From Chitinophagaceae bacterium (lineage in GTDB: Bacteria; Bacteroidota; Bacteroidia; Chitinophagales; UBA10324): DNA of 64,000 nucleotides. The translations under genes and the position numbers were made by a program. The stretch covers positions 169,245 to 233,244 of the forward strand of contig CANIPU010000002.1 of the NCBI GenBank assembly GCA_947469485.1, read 5' to 3'. The notes below the pieces were generated by a model that saw only the letters and a program-made list of their open reading frames with translations, was not told the DNA's origin and searched no databases. How positions within the stretch are numbered: the first letter of the stretch is position 1; each line of letters begins with the position of its first letter. This document shows positions 27,732 through 37,856 of the stretch, one piece after another.

Positions 27732-30074
27732 TTAAAATTTGGCACTTATTTGTAAGGAGAAATTTCTGGGTTGTTCAATTAGCGCAGGCCTTTCTGTGTA
27801 TTCTCTGTTAAATAAGTTTTTAGTAATTAATGAAAGCTTTACATACTTATTAACTTTTAGTGAAATTCGATAATCAAATACAAAGTCACCAGTATGATGT
27901 TCTAATCTGTATGGTACAATGCCTGCTACAACTGGGATAGGAATGAGCGGATCTTTTCCTTCAAAGATCGGATCTATATTAGTCATGAAACTATTATATC
28001 GAAAACTGAATCCGGTTGAAAACTGTTTGTATGAAATATCAAATTCAGCTTTAGCAGTCCATTTATAACGATATTTCAGAATCTTTAAATTACCAATAGA
28101 ATCTAAAAGAGATTGGGGAGCACCAGCACTTACATCAAGTAAACTATCAACCATTTTATTTCTATTTAAATCAATTGGATTTATATAGGTAACACCAGCT
28201 AAAAGATTTGTAGGAAGTCCAAAAAGTTTGCCTTGCCCAATAACTGAAAACTCACCGCCGGTTATTCTGGCATTAGAAATATTTTGAGTTTTAAAGCCTA
28301 AATATTTAATGAGGTCATTAATATTAATCGGCTCACCTGGTATTACATTATAGGGCGGATAAAACCCGAAAGTAAATTCCATAAAATCTTTGTATTCACT
28401 TGTAAATCCACACAAATCAAGATATCCTAACCAGCTACTGACTTTAAATCCTTGTTTTAATCCTATTTCAGAAGACCACCCTGTCTCAGGTTTTACTTGA
28501 GGATTTGGGAAAATTTTTAAAGGACCAACTTGAGTGGCAACAAATTTTTCAGCAATTGTAGGGAATCGATATCCTTGACCGAACGAAGCTCTGAAATAAG
28601 TTGCCTTCATAATTCTGAAGTTTAATCCAGCTCTGACTAAAACAGGGGAGTGATTTGTTATTGTATCTACCCTGAACATTTCGTACCGAATTCCACCAAC
28701 AATATTTAATCGTCCTTTCTTTTGATCTAATTGAATAAATAAGGCCTCATTATCTGCGTTGTGATCTCCATATAAATCAGCTTTTATTGTTGATGAATTG
28801 ACTGCAATTCCGGTTGTTAAATTCAAACCGAACTTAAAGAATTTTTGATATTGGTATTCCCCATAATAGAGTTGTGCGTTGGTGCTTTTATTGTCGCTAG
28901 CCAGCGCATTTGTCAAATAGTATCTGCCATGAAAGGAATGGCGATTTCCATTTTTATTAAAGTAGGTCAAATATGGATCAATACTAATGCGGGTGTTGTT
29001 ATTCTCAGCCAAAGTTGTTGTTGCTGTATCTGTTCCACCTTGCGGACGATAAGCACCAGTTGTATCATCCTGCCAAATAAAAAATGTAGAAGTGTGTGAT
29101 ACAAATGAATTAATATTTAATCCTACAGCTAATCCATCAATTTTCTTAAATCTATATCGGGACCCAATATTTATCCGGCCGCGTTCAGTGTATTCGCCTT
29201 CGCGAAATCCAGATTCGTTAAAAATATTTCCTCCAAAACTTAAATCGAGCTGTCCGAATTTTTGGCTATGATTAAAATATCCTCCGGTATAATAGGGTTG
29301 TTTGTTTCCCCACCATATCAATTCTTTTCGTTTAGGATTTTGATAAATTCCCTGATAAAAATTGATTTGTGTTTTAGGAACTGAAGTTGGATAGTTTGTT
29401 CTGATATTAATTACACCATTCAACGCCGATGACCCGTACAAACTTGAGGCCGCTCCTTTAATAATTTCCACCTGATCCAGATTTTCAAGAGGAAGGAAAT
29501 CCCATTTTACATCTCCGGCATCAGCAGCTAATTGCGGTACATCATCAACTAAAACCAATACCCTGCTACCTGCGCCATAACTATACCCGCTTCCGCCACG
29601 AATGTTGGCTTGCCCATCAATAATATTAACTCCTGGTGCTTTGTTAATTGCTTCACGCATATCAACTGAATTTGTGTTTTCAATGAATGAAGGTTTTATA
29701 ACTTCCATACTGACAGTTTCTTCAGATATCTTTTTTTCATATCGGCTTGAACTCACAACAATTGTCCCGAGTTCTTTGGCATTGGTAATTAATTCAATAT
29801 TTAAATTAACTGTATCGCCACTTTTAATTGTTATTTGTTTTTCCAGTGTTTCGAATCCTACGAATGAAAATTTTATAGTCTGCTGACCGGAAGGAAGTGT
29901 CAAAATATAATTACCAGCATCGTCACTGACAACACCTGAGGTGCCTGCTGAAACAGTAACTCCTATTAAAGCTTCATCCGATGAAGCGTCTGAAATTGTT
30001 CCGTTAATGCTGCCAGTTTGAGCAAAAAGAGTAACTGAATTAATTAGTAAAAAAATTGTAAGTAGTTTTTTCAT
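27732..30074 (-). CDS. TonB-dependent outer-membrane receptor
   Basis: The 780-residue protein begins at the ATG at 30074, one codon after a TTG. The signal peptide ends in TLFAQ (about residue 19). The carboxypeptidase-regulatory-like domain covers about 20-105 (GSINGTISDASSDEALIGVTV). The plug follows to about 235, with APGVNIIDGQANIRGGSGYSYG and IIKGAASSLYGSSALNGVINIR, then a 22-strand-type barrel to a terminal phenylalanine. The glycine-rich INIRGGSGYSYGAGSRVLVLVDD pattern is shared with siderophore and cobalamin receptors, but the ligand cannot be read. It lies 77 bases after ppk1 and 42 bases before uvrC. The co-orientation with housekeeping genes gives no clear hint to function. Confidence 0.93.
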   Translation of the reverse strand: MKKLLTIFLLINSVTLFAQTGSINGTISDASSDEALIGVTVSAGTSGVVSDDAGNYILTLPSGQQTIKFSFVGFETLEKQITIKSGDTVNLNIELITNAKELGTIVVSSSRYEKKISEETVSMEVIKPSFIENTNSVDMREAINKAPGVNIIDGQANIRGGSGYSYGAGSRVLVLVDDVPQLAADAGDVKWDFLPLENLDQVEIIKGAASSLYGSSALNGVINIRTNYPTSVPKTQINFYQGIYQNPKRKELIWWGNKQPYYTGGYFNHSQKFGQLDLSFGGNIFNESGFREGEYTERGRINIGSRYRFKKIDGLAVGLNINSFVSHTSTFFIWQDDTTGAYRPQGGTDTATTTLAENNNTRISIDPYLTYFNKNGNRHSFHGRYYLTNALASDNKSTNAQLYYGEYQYQKFFKFGLNLTTGIAVNSSTIKADLYGDHNADNEALFIQLDQKKGRLNIVGGIRYEMFRVDTITNHSPVLVRAGLNFRIMKATYFRASFGQGYRFPTIAEKFVATQVGPLKIFPNPQVKPETGWSSEIGLKQGFKVSSWLGYLDLCGFTSEYKDFMEFTFGFYPPYNVIPGEPININDLIKYLGFKTQNISNARITGGEFSVIGQGKLFGLPTNLLAGVTYINPIDLNRNKMVDSLLDVSAGAPQSLLDSIGNLKILKYRYKWTAKAEFDISYKQFSTGFSFRYNSFMTNIDPIFEGKDPLIPIPVVAGIVPYRLEHHTGDFVFDYRISLKVNKYVKLSLITKNLFNREYTERPALIEQPRNFSLQISAKF

Positions 30075-30150
30075 CAATTTAATTTATCGGGAATGAAAAT
30101 AACTGACTGCATCTATTTAGCAAATTCAAAAATCAGAATTGAATAAACAA

Positions 30151-32124
30151 CTAAATTGTATTTGATGAAAAATAATCATGCAATAAAAATTGCGATCTTA
30201 TTGTCGCTTCACCATTAATTGCCTCTACAAACTTATTCTTCTGTTTTTTATCTAGTAATCGGGCTTTTGAATTGTCGCGTAACTGAAGTTGAAGAACTTC
30301 ATGAAGTTGTTTGCGATGAATGGGGTTATTTATCGGCAGAAGAAACTCTATTCGGCGATCCAGATTTCTGGTCATAAGATCTGCGCTTGTTATAAACAGA
30401 CTTTCGTCTGATCCACAACGAAATAAAAAAATACGCGCGTGCTCCAAAAAATGATCAACAATACTGATAATTCTAATGTTGTCTGTTTGCTTCATACAGC
30501 AGATACTTCGGACAATAATTTCAATTTTCACTCCTGCTTGTGCTGCATTATATAATTCTGAAATAATTTCTTCGTCTTCAAGATTATTTACCTTTAAAAT
30601 AATTCGGGAAGCTTTATTCTCTTTCACAGTATCAATGCATTTATAAATTTCTTTTGAAATTATTTGCCTGTAAGTAATTGGTGAAAATGAGATGAAGTCA
30701 GATTTGAATTTTTTTAGTGTTCCTGAATTTAGAGTTTTGAATAAGCTGGCAACATCTTGGGTAATATTATTATTTGCTGATAGAATTGCGACATCGGTAT
30801 ACTTATCAGCAGTATTTTCATTAAAGTTTCCGGTACTGATTAAAGCAGTTCTTGTTAAATCATCTGTTTCGGATTCTTCTTCAACTAATATTGTTTTAGC
30901 ATGAATTTTATAATCAGGAAAATTTCTGGAAACAACTACACCTGCTGCTTCTAATTTATTTGCGAGCAAAATGTTTTCCTCTTCGCTTTCACTAGCTTTA
31001 ATTTCAAGAAATGCAAAAACCTGCTTTCCGTTAGACGCGGCGGTAATTAAATGTTCAATCAATACTGAATTTGGCGCAGTTCTATAAATTGTTATAAATA
31101 TATTTTTAACAGTATTGCTAGTGGCTGCTTCTTTCAAAAAATTTAATATAATATTGAAGGAGTGATATGGAAAAAAAAGAAGCTGATCTTTTTCTTTTAT
31201 TGATTTAATAATTGAGATGGAATTTTCTAAAGAATGGGTTATTGTGGAAAGGGTCGAATGCCTTAGCTCTGCCGGAAGTAATTTGCCTAAATCACTAAAA
31301 TCAATTAATCCTAAAAACGAATTTTTTTTTGCAATAGCAACCTTGTTTCCCTTTGTTTTCTGAATTAATTCATTGACAATTTCTTTTGGTGTGTTTTTAT
31401 TAAAAAGAAAATAATTACCTACATGTTCATTTTCAACGGATAGTTTTTCAAACAGGGCTTGTTCTTCATCAGCTGAATAATACTTGTTTCCGGCAATTGA
31501 TTCAAATAAATAAGTAGCCGGGATTTCATGTCCCGGGAATAATTCTGATAAATAAAAAATGATTAATTCCTCTGTAAATACAAAAACTGTTTTCCCATCA
31601 GAGGCAGGAAGTTCAACAAACCTATCTTTTTTAGTAAACGGAATTTCAATAATTACCCGACCTTTTTCTTCATGAAATATTAATTGAATATAAAGATAAA
31701 TACGACCATTTTCAAAGCCAGACAAATCATTTGATTCATTCAAAAATCTTGGATGAAGAAAAGGTTTTATTTTCAAGCGGAACCACTCATTCAAATATTT
31801 CAGTTGTATTTCATCCAGATCTTTTAATGAGCGAATTTCAATTTTTGAAATTTTTAAAGCTTCAAAAATTTCAATTAATATTTTGCTGCATTCTGAAAAT
31901 TGCTTCGATATTTTTTTGCTAAGCTTTTTAGTTTTATTTATTGATTTTTCATCTGAAGAATTTATCAAAGCAAATAATCTTTCACGAATAAATATTTTCA
32001 AATTACTGCTTGCTATTGAAACAAATTTCAATCGTTCAGCTGGAAGGTTATATGTAAATGCCGCCTCCTGAAGTATTCGCGAATTATAAGATAGCCAGCT
32101 TAAATCGCGGTCAAATAATTTCAT
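30151..32124 (-). CDS. ppk1: Polyphosphate kinase 1-like protein, divergent
   Basis: The 657-residue protein follows the PPK1 layout: N-terminal helical domain (DRDLSWLSYNSRILQEA), head domain, and two phospholipase-D-like catalytic domains. The autophosphorylated histidine is present as His408 in KIHAKTILVEEE, as are STGNFNENTA, Arg348 in YRTA, Arg539 in VRSICC, and the second histidine His562 in LEHARIFLF before SADLMTRNLDRRIEF. Two usually invariant segments are changed: SSNLKIFI (39-46) replaces SSNLDEFF, and KASESEEEN (376-384) replaces KARFDEEAN, removing an arginine of the active site. The loop after VRSICC is about ten residues shorter. It may have altered activity. It lies 11 bases after the SixA-like gene. 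Confidence 0.88.
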   Translation of the reverse strand: MKLFDRDLSWLSYNSRILQEAAFTYNLPAERLKFVSIASSNLKIFIRERLFALINSSDEKSINKTKKLSKKISKQFSECSKILIEIFEALKISKIEIRSLKDLDEIQLKYLNEWFRLKIKPFLHPRFLNESNDLSGFENGRIYLYIQLIFHEEKGRVIIEIPFTKKDRFVELPASDGKTVFVFTEELIIFYLSELFPGHEIPATYLFESIAGNKYYSADEEQALFEKLSVENEHVGNYFLFNKNTPKEIVNELIQKTKGNKVAIAKKNSFLGLIDFSDLGKLLPAELRHSTLSTITHSLENSISIIKSIKEKDQLLFFPYHSFNIILNFLKEAATSNTVKNIFITIYRTAPNSVLIEHLITAASNGKQVFAFLEIKASESEEENILLANKLEAAGVVVSRNFPDYKIHAKTILVEEESETDDLTRTALISTGNFNENTADKYTDVAILSANNNITQDVASLFKTLNSGTLKKFKSDFISFSPITYRQIISKEIYKCIDTVKENKASRIILKVNNLEDEEIISELYNAAQAGVKIEIIVRSICCMKQTDNIRIISIVDHFLEHARIFLFRCGSDESLFITSADLMTRNLDRRIEFLLPINNPIHRKQLHEVLQLQLRDNSKARLLDKKQKNKFVEAINGEATIRSQFLLHDYFSSNTI

Positions 32125-32135
32125 AATGCAATAAA

Positions 32136-32642
32136 TTAATCAACTTCACTAATGTGTTTTTTAGGAAATTCATAAAACAACAAGTGCTTATCGCTTTCTT
32201 CAATTTCATCCCATTTATCTGTTAAAAATTCAATTCCAACAATGCAACAGGTTGGCATTGTTGGTATTTTATTTCTAGTGAAATGATTAGCTATTTCATG
32301 AAATGTAGGATTATGGCTAAATATTAAAACGGTGTCAGCATTGGAATCAATTGACATTATGAAAGACAAAATCTGACTTTTATTAAATGAGTATAAGACA
32401 GGATCAATTAAAATCGCTTCTCGGGGGTATTCCAGCTCTTTGCAAAACAACATAGCAGTTTCCAGTGCCCGAATGGCAGGACTGCTAAAAATTAAATCTG
32501 GGTTTATTCCAGATTTTTTTAAAATTCTAGCCATATAAGGAGCGTCTTCCTTACCACGGGAATTCAATTTTCTCTCAATATCATTTATTTTTAAGTCATC
32601 ATGACTTGATTTTGCATGGCGAATGAGAAATAGTTTTTTCAT
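32136..32642 (-). CDS. SixA-like histidine phosphatase
   Basis: The 168-residue protein of the phosphoglycerate-mutase-like superfamily starts at the ATG at 32642; a TTG two codons earlier is rejected. The catalytic motif is LFLIRHAKSS at the N-terminus, with the nucleophilic histidine in RHAK. The arginine in SSPAIRALETA and the second histidine in LIFSHNPTFHEI complete the pocket. SixA-type enzymes remove phosphate from phosphohistidine in signalling proteins. The family also contains other small phosphatases, so the substrate is open. It sits between tdk (11 bases) and ppk1 (11 bases), in one apparent operon. PPK1 runs through a phosphohistidine intermediate, which makes a functional link conceivable but unproven. 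Confidence 0.88.
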   Translation of the reverse strand: MKKLFLIRHAKSSHDDLKINDIERKLNSRGKEDAPYMARILKKSGINPDLIFSSPAIRALETAMLFCKELEYPREAILIDPVLYSFNKSQILSFIMSIDSNADTVLIFSHNPTFHEIANHFTRNKIPTMPTCCIVGIEFLTDKWDEIEESDKHLLFYEFPKKHISEVD

Positions 32643-32653
32643 AAACAAGTATA

Positions 32654-33229
32654 TTATCCTTTCATTCCTTTTTCAAAACAATGTCGGCAGCGAGGTTCAT
32701 AATGATCTTTCTCACCAAGCAAAACCGTAGCATCATATTTTGATTTTCTGAAAGAATAGGAGGCCAAGTTTCCGCAAATCATACAAATTGCATGAACTTT
32801 TGTAATGTACTCTGCTCTCGCTAAAAGCTGTGGCATTGGACCAAAAGGTTTTCCTGTAAAATCCATATCTAAGCCGGCAATTATAACTCGTGAACCCTTT
32901 GCAGCTAACTTATCGCAAACAGATGGGAGTTCATTATCAAAAAATTGTGCTTCGTCAATTCCAATTACCTCAATTTCATTGGCAAGCAACAAAATATTTT
33001 GCGAATTGGATACTGGTGTGGAGGATATATAATTTTCATCATGTGAAACAATGTTGCTACTGTGATAACGGGTATCAACTTGTGGCTTAAAAATTTCAAC
33101 TTTTTGATTGGCGATTCTTGCCCTTTTAAGCCTGCGAATCAACTCTTCTGTTTTTCCGGAAAACATGCAGCCGCATATAACTTCAATCCAGCCGGTTTGT
33201 TGTTGCCGTAAGTTTGGTTCTATAAACAT
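32654..33229 (-). CDS. tdk: Thymidine kinase (type II)
   Basis: The enzyme phosphorylates thymidine with ATP in the salvage pathway. The 191-residue length is normal. The P-loop is GCMFSGKT at residues 20-27, the Walker-B-like motif is EVIGIDEAQFFD with the catalytic glutamate, and the lasso region is AGLDMDFTGKPFG. Zinc ligands are visible as CMIC and CRHC. It is the first gene of the minus-strand run tdk, sixA-like, ppk1, TonB receptor, uvrC and is divergent from the 33387 gene with 157 bases between them. Confidence 0.95.
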   Translation of the reverse strand: MFIEPNLRQQQTGWIEVICGCMFSGKTEELIRRLKRARIANQKVEIFKPQVDTRYHSSNIVSHDENYISSTPVSNSQNILLLANEIEVIGIDEAQFFDNELPSVCDKLAAKGSRVIIAGLDMDFTGKPFGPMPQLLARAEYITKVHAICMICGNLASYSFRKSKYDATVLLGEKDHYEPRCRHCFEKGMKG

Positions 33230-33386
33230 TTAGTTATTTAATTTCAGAAAGCGAAAATTCATAAATCTTTTCCAATAATGAAGTTATTATTTTTTTAGCT
33301 TTATAGTTGTAAAAATATTTAATGATAAATTTAAAATAATTTAATAGTAGCAATTGATAGCGTAACTTTACGGCCCCTGTAGATAT

Positions 33387-34208
33387 ATGGCTGATATTAA
33401 AACAGAAACAAAGATTTCGGTGTTGATTGAAAAAATCAACTATTTGTTTCATTCTATACAGTTTAATAATGGCGTAATCAATAAAATTGATAAGGATTTG
33501 TTACTCAATTATGTGCGTGAATTATATGAACTAACATTGGCTTTGCCGATAGATCACCCGCAGGTTAATGTAATGAATCAATTTCCACCTCAATATCAGC
33601 AACCTCAACAATATTATCAGCAGCCTCCTTCCGCTCAGCCTCCCCAACAATATATTCCACCAGCCCCATCAATCCCTCAACAACCAATTGAACAACCAAA
33701 GCCACAAAACCCAACTGTTTCGTTAAATAATGGAAATCAAAATGGCAATGGATCGAATGGTAGTGCTAATGGAAACGGAGCTCATTACTTAAAAAATAAT
33801 GAAAATTCAGGTGAAACCAATTCAGGTCAATCAATTAATCAGGCATATTCTGGGAAAGGCGCTCAAAAGACAGTTTCAGATATTTATTCAAATCTGGGAT
33901 CTAGACCAACTGTTAATGAAAAATTAAATCAGCCACATACTGAGTTAAATGATAAATTAAGAAAGGCACCTATTAAAGATTTAAAAACTTTTATTGGGCT
34001 GAACAAACGATTTTCTTATATCAATTTTTTATTTAACAACGACTCGAGATTGTATGATGAGTCAATGGAGAAAATTAATAATAGCAGTAATTATAATGAG
34101 GCAATGGACTATATAGAAAATACATTGCGTAATCGGTTACATTGGAATACTCAGGATGAAATGGTTGCTGAATTTTATAATATCGTTGAACGGAGATTTT
34201 TAGTTTAA
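33387..34208 (+). CDS. Protein of unknown function with a Pro/Gln-rich centre
   Basis: The 273-residue protein is not recognised as a named family, though its layout occurs in other Bacteroidota. Residues 1-60 are helical and charged (KISVLIEKINYLFHSIQFNNG). Residues about 65-115 are rich in Pro and Gln (PPQYQQPQQYYQQPPSA). Residues about 117-150 are rich in Asn and Gly (NGNQNGNGSNGSANGNG). The C-terminal about 80 residues are an ordered helical domain (KDLKTFIGLNKRFSYINFLF, then WNTQDEMVAEFYNIVERRF). There is no signal peptide or membrane segment, so it should be cytosolic. It may be a scaffold joining two small helical domains by a flexible linker. It ends one base before the stop codon of the convergent waaA gene, with no terminator between. 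Confidence 0.75.
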   Translation: MADIKTETKISVLIEKINYLFHSIQFNNGVINKIDKDLLLNYVRELYELTLALPIDHPQVNVMNQFPPQYQQPQQYYQQPPSAQPPQQYIPPAPSIPQQPIEQPKPQNPTVSLNNGNQNGNGSNGSANGNGAHYLKNNENSGETNSGQSINQAYSGKGAQKTVSDIYSNLGSRPTVNEKLNQPHTELNDKLRKAPIKDLKTFIGLNKRFSYINFLFNNDSRLYDESMEKINNSSNYNEAMDYIENTLRNRLHWNTQDEMVAEFYNIVERRFLV

Positions 34209-34209
34209 T

Positions 34210-35466
34210 TTATTTCTTAAATATTTCTGTTGTTATATATTTCATTATTTGTTCAGTGGCTCCTGAATTATTTTCTACATATGCAGAACAACCAGTTGAA
34301 CAATTGTTATACAACTTATTATCATTTAATAAACGATTAATATAAATGCTAAGTTGATCTGAATTATTAATGCTGAAACAGATTTGTTGGTCGATTAAGT
34401 CTTTTGCCTCTCGAAATTTTTCATAATTAGGTCCGAATAAAACAGGAACGCCAAAAACTGTTGATTCTAAAATATTGTGAATTCCCTTTCCAAATCCACC
34501 ACCTATAAATGCGATTGTAGCGTAACGATAAATACTACTTAACATTCCTATATTATCTATTACTAAAAATTGTTTATTACTTTTTGAGTTTGAAAGTTGA
34601 GAATAACGAATAGCTTTTTCACCAAGTGAATTCAACAAGGCAGAAATATGTTTTTCTGATATTTCATGTGGCGCAATAATCCATTTTAAATCTGAATTTT
34701 TCAGATATTGAATAGTTTGAATTAATATTTTTTCATCTTCAGGCCAGGTGCTTCCCGCAATAATTAGCTTGTTATCACCACAAAATATTTCAATATCAAT
34801 AAATGTTTTTGCATTGTTTTTTACCTTAAGTACTCTGTCGAACCTTGTATCAGAAGAGATTACGGTATTTGATAAATTATATTTTTCTAAAAGAATTAAT
34901 GAATTGTTATCCTGAACAAAAATTTTTGAAAACGATTTTAGTAATGAAAGAAATGGAAAACCATACCATTTAAAAAACAACTGATTTTTTCTGAAAATAC
35001 CAGAGATTAGCAGAGCAGGAATATTCTTTTTACTTGTTTCATTCAAAAAATGAAACCAAAATTCATACTTAACAAAAATGACCAGTTGAGGATTTGTAAT
35101 GCGAATAAATTCTTTCGCATTTTTTTTAGTATCAAGAGGTAAATAAAAGATGTAGTTAGCATCAGTTATTTTGTTTCGTTGAGCATAGCCGCTTGGGGAA
35201 AAAAAGGTAACAAGAATTTTTAGGTTTTCGTATTCAGTTTTTAATCTTTCAATAACGGGTCTGCCTTGCTCAAATTCTCCTACTGATGAACAATGAATCC
35301 AAATGATTTTATCATTTACATTAATTGTGTTTTTTATATCATTTAATAAACCTTTTCTGCCAACCAACCATTGTTTAGCTTTTGAATTAAACGGAGATGA
35401 TATTTGAATTCCAAGGTAATAGATTTGAATGGCTAAATCATAAAGAAAAATATAAATTCGATTCAT
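34210..35466 (-). CDS. waaA: 3-deoxy-D-manno-octulosonic acid (Kdo) transferase
   Basis: The 418-residue enzyme adds Kdo to lipid A precursor in the inner membrane, facing the cytoplasm. Signatures are an N-terminal membrane anchor (IYIFLYDLAIQIYYLGIQI), WIHCSSVGEFEQGRPVIERL with the catalytic glutamate, LVTFFSPSGYAQR, FVKYEFWFHFL, and the GT-B donor-binding part with IAGSTWPEDE and GGGFGKGIHNILES. The last motif precedes a glutamate typical of the family. It shares one base with the stop codon of the upstream outer-membrane protein gene (TAATG), so the two are coupled. Whether one or more Kdo residues are transferred cannot be told. Confidence 0.95.
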   Translation of the reverse strand: MNRIYIFLYDLAIQIYYLGIQISSPFNSKAKQWLVGRKGLLNDIKNTINVNDKIIWIHCSSVGEFEQGRPVIERLKTEYENLKILVTFFSPSGYAQRNKITDANYIFYLPLDTKKNAKEFIRITNPQLVIFVKYEFWFHFLNETSKKNIPALLISGIFRKNQLFFKWYGFPFLSLLKSFSKIFVQDNNSLILLEKYNLSNTVISSDTRFDRVLKVKNNAKTFIDIEIFCGDNKLIIAGSTWPEDEKILIQTIQYLKNSDLKWIIAPHEISEKHISALLNSLGEKAIRYSQLSNSKSNKQFLVIDNIGMLSSIYRYATIAFIGGGFGKGIHNILESTVFGVPVLFGPNYEKFREAKDLIDQQICFSINNSDQLSIYINRLLNDNKLYNNCSTGCSAYVENNSGATEQIMKYITTEIFKK

Positions 35467-36218
35467 TAATGAGTGTAAAATTCCTGATAAGTATTACCAT
35501 AAAAAGGAAGAAACCATGCTAGTTTTAATCCAATCAATATGTCCAGGCGATTTGAATTATCTTTTTTATTTTGGTCATAATTCCAGTCGCGGCGATTTTG
35601 TGTTAATCCTTCAACGACTTCAATTCCAGTATAAAAATTTAATAATTTTCTGGGGTCAAAATGTGCAAACCCAATAAACTGACTGAAGCATATTCCATTC
35701 GTTAATCGATCGTAGCCCTTGGAATAATTTCCTGCAAATTGAGGAAGATCATTTCCGATTTCTTGAATTTTTATTTTATGTTGTATAAATCCTGAGCCCA
35801 AAGTTGTCATGATTCCTGAATTAGGATTTGAATGAAAAGCAGGAAAGATTTTGCCAAATTTTCCTTGAATTATATAACCTCTTTCATTTAATACTATTGA
35901 AGAATAAATTCCATTGCTACTTATAAAATTACCTGATGTTGTTTTTAAAGCATCCAGAATTGTATCTTCCTGAATATTTCCGCTAAACAAAAAGCTACCT
36001 GATAAACCAATCAAAAAGTTGTTTCCAAATTTGAATAAAAAATTGCCTTCAATTGAACTTACGGTACCAAACCTTTTCGCAAAATCTGCAGCAGGAATCT
36101 GGTAGGTATATGCTCCGCTAAGTAACCGAGCATTAATTAGTGTGTCTTTAATATTTGTTGATTTTTGCGCATTCGATTTCAAATACAACAAACAAAATAG
36201 TAACAATAAATATCGCAT
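35466..36218 (-). CDS. Putative outer-membrane protein of unknown function, coupled to waaA
   Basis: The 250-residue protein has a signal peptide (MRYLLLLFCLLYLKSNAQ, cleavage near residue 18). The mature part has alternating hydrophobic and aromatic residues with glycine-rich turns (NFLFKFGNNFLIGLSGSFLF, GIMTTLGSGFIQHKIKI) and looks like an eight- to ten-strand beta-barrel. It includes the conserved-looking NGICFSQFIGFAHFDPRKLLNFYTG. No function is known to me. The stop codon overlaps the waaA start by one base. Pairing with a Kdo transferase suggests a role at the cell envelope, possibly in lipopolysaccharide metabolism, but this is inferred only from the coupling. Confidence 0.75.
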   Translation of the reverse strand: MRYLLLLFCLLYLKSNAQKSTNIKDTLINARLLSGAYTYQIPAADFAKRFGTVSSIEGNFLFKFGNNFLIGLSGSFLFSGNIQEDTILDALKTTSGNFISSNGIYSSIVLNERGYIIQGKFGKIFPAFHSNPNSGIMTTLGSGFIQHKIKIQEIGNDLPQFAGNYSKGYDRLTNGICFSQFIGFAHFDPRKLLNFYTGIEVVEGLTQNRRDWNYDQNKKDNSNRLDILIGLKLAWFLPFYGNTYQEFYTH

Positions 36219-36268
36219 GTGGCGAAAATAACAGCTCTGTTTTAGTTAATTGTAAATAGTTTTTTAAA

Positions 36269-37810
36269 TTATCCAGCCCAATTTTCTTTATCAAGGCTTC
36301 TATAATGTATCGCCTCAGCAAGATGTTCGGTTTTTATTTCTTCACTGCTTGCCAAATCGGCAATTGTTCGGGCAACTTTTAGTATGCGATCATATGCTCT
36401 TGCTGAAAGATTTAATCTTTCCATTGCAGTTTTTAGAAGGGTTTCACCAGCAGTGGTAAGCTTACAAATTTCTCTAACTTGTTTGCTTTCCATTTGTGCG
36501 TTACAATGAATGTTTTTCTTTTCTTTAAACCGCTCAATCTGAATATTTCTTGCTTTGACTACCCTTTCTCTTATTGCGGAGCTTTTTTCAGAGATTGATT
36601 TAGACGCTAACTCTGAAAATGGAACTGGCGTAACTTCAACATGTAAATCGATTCTGTCGAGCAATGGACCTGATATTTTATTCAGATATTTCTGAACAAC
36701 ACCTGGTGCACATACGCATTCTTTTTCCGGATGGTTGTAATAGCCACATGGACAAGGATTCATTGATGCAACCAACATAAAGCTGGAAGGATAATCAACT
36801 GAAAATCTTGCTCTGGAAATTGTGACTTTACGCTCCTCCATTGGTTGTCTTAAAACTTCTAAAACAGTTCTTTTAAATTCAGGGAGTTCATCCAAAAACA
36901 GAACACCATTATGCGCTAATGAAATTTCGCCTGGTTGAGGATTATTACCTCCTCCAACTAATGCAACATCGCTAATAGTATGATGGGGTGAGCGGAATGG
37001 TCGTAATGAAACTAAGGCAGTTTCAGCCGGTAATTTACCTGCAACAGAATGTATTTTGGTTGTTTCTAATGCTTCGTGAAGCGATAAAGGGGGTAGTATA
37101 GTTGGTAATCTTTTTGCAAGCATCGTTTTTCCTGCACCAGGCGGACCAATTAATATAACATTATGACCTCCTGCTGCTGAAATTTCCATTGCGCGTTTTA
37201 TATTTTCTTGTCCTTTAACCTCAGAAAAGTCAAAGTCTATATTGTTTTGCGATTCTGCAAATTCTTTTCTAGTGTCGACAAAAATTGGCTCAGGAGTAGT
37301 TTTTCCGTTTAGGAAATCTATCACTTCATGAATATGACTCATTCCATAAACATCAATTTTACTAACTATTGCAGCTTCCCTTGCGTTTTCTTTTGGAAGA
37401 ATAAATCCTATGTATTCTTCCTTTCGTGCCTGAATTGCAATTGACAGTGCTCCTTTAATTGGCCGCAAACTGCCATCTAAAGAAAGTTCTCCCATGATAA
37501 TATACTTATCAAGCAAATCAAGATTGATTTGCTCTGATACTCCCAATATGCCGATAGCCATTGGCAAATCATAAGCTGATCCTTCTTTTTTAATATCAGC
37601 AGGAGCAAGATTTACAACCAACCGTTGACGGGGCATTTTTAAATCACAAGTTTTAAATGCTGCTTCAATTCGATATAAACTTTCTCGAACAGCACCATCA
37701 GGCAATCCTACAACAACATAATTAAGTTGGCCACTTCCGTAATATGTTTCAATTGTAATAGTTTGAGCATCAATTCCAAAAACTGCGGAGCCGTATGTTT
37801 TTACAAGCAT
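36269..37810 (-). CDS. comM: YifB/ComM family Mg-chelatase-like AAA+ ATPase
   Basis: The 513-residue protein has an N-terminal Lon-protease-like domain ([20 protein letters not shown] to about residue 170), then an AAA+ module with Walker [16 protein letters not shown]. The [13 protein letters not shown]alker B and [19 protein letters not shown] insertion are specific to this family. The C-terminal domain has [19 protein letters not shown]. In other bacteria ComM is a hexameric helicase that aids branch migration during natural transformation; in non-competent species the role is unclear. The gene lies 50 bases upstream of the outer-membrane protein gene on the same strand, and tRNA-Asn ends 87 bases ahead of it. 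Confidence 0.94.
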   Translation of the reverse strand: MLVKTYGSAVFGIDAQTITIETYYGSGQLNYVVVGLPDGAVRESLYRIEAAFKTCDLKMPRQRLVVNLAPADIKKEGSAYDLPMAIGILGVSEQINLDLLDKYIIMGELSLDGSLRPIKGALSIAIQARKEEYIGFILPKENAREAAIVSKIDVYGMSHIHEVIDFLNGKTTPEPIFVDTRKEFAESQNNIDFDFSEVKGQENIKRAMEISAAGGHNVILIGPPGAGKTMLAKRLPTILPPLSLHEALETTKIHSVAGKLPAETALVSLRPFRSPHHTISDVALVGGGNNPQPGEISLAHNGVLFLDELPEFKRTVLEVLRQPMEERKVTISRARFSVDYPSSFMLVASMNPCPCGYYNHPEKECVCAPGVVQKYLNKISGPLLDRIDLHVEVTPVPFSELASKSISEKSSAIRERVVKARNIQIERFKEKKNIHCNAQMESKQVREICKLTTAGETLLKTAMERLNLSARAYDRILKVARTIADLASSEEIKTEHLAEAIHYRSLDKENWAG

Positions 37811-37856
37811 AATTCAATAAAAGTAAAATGGAATTTGAAATTTAGAAATCTAAAAT

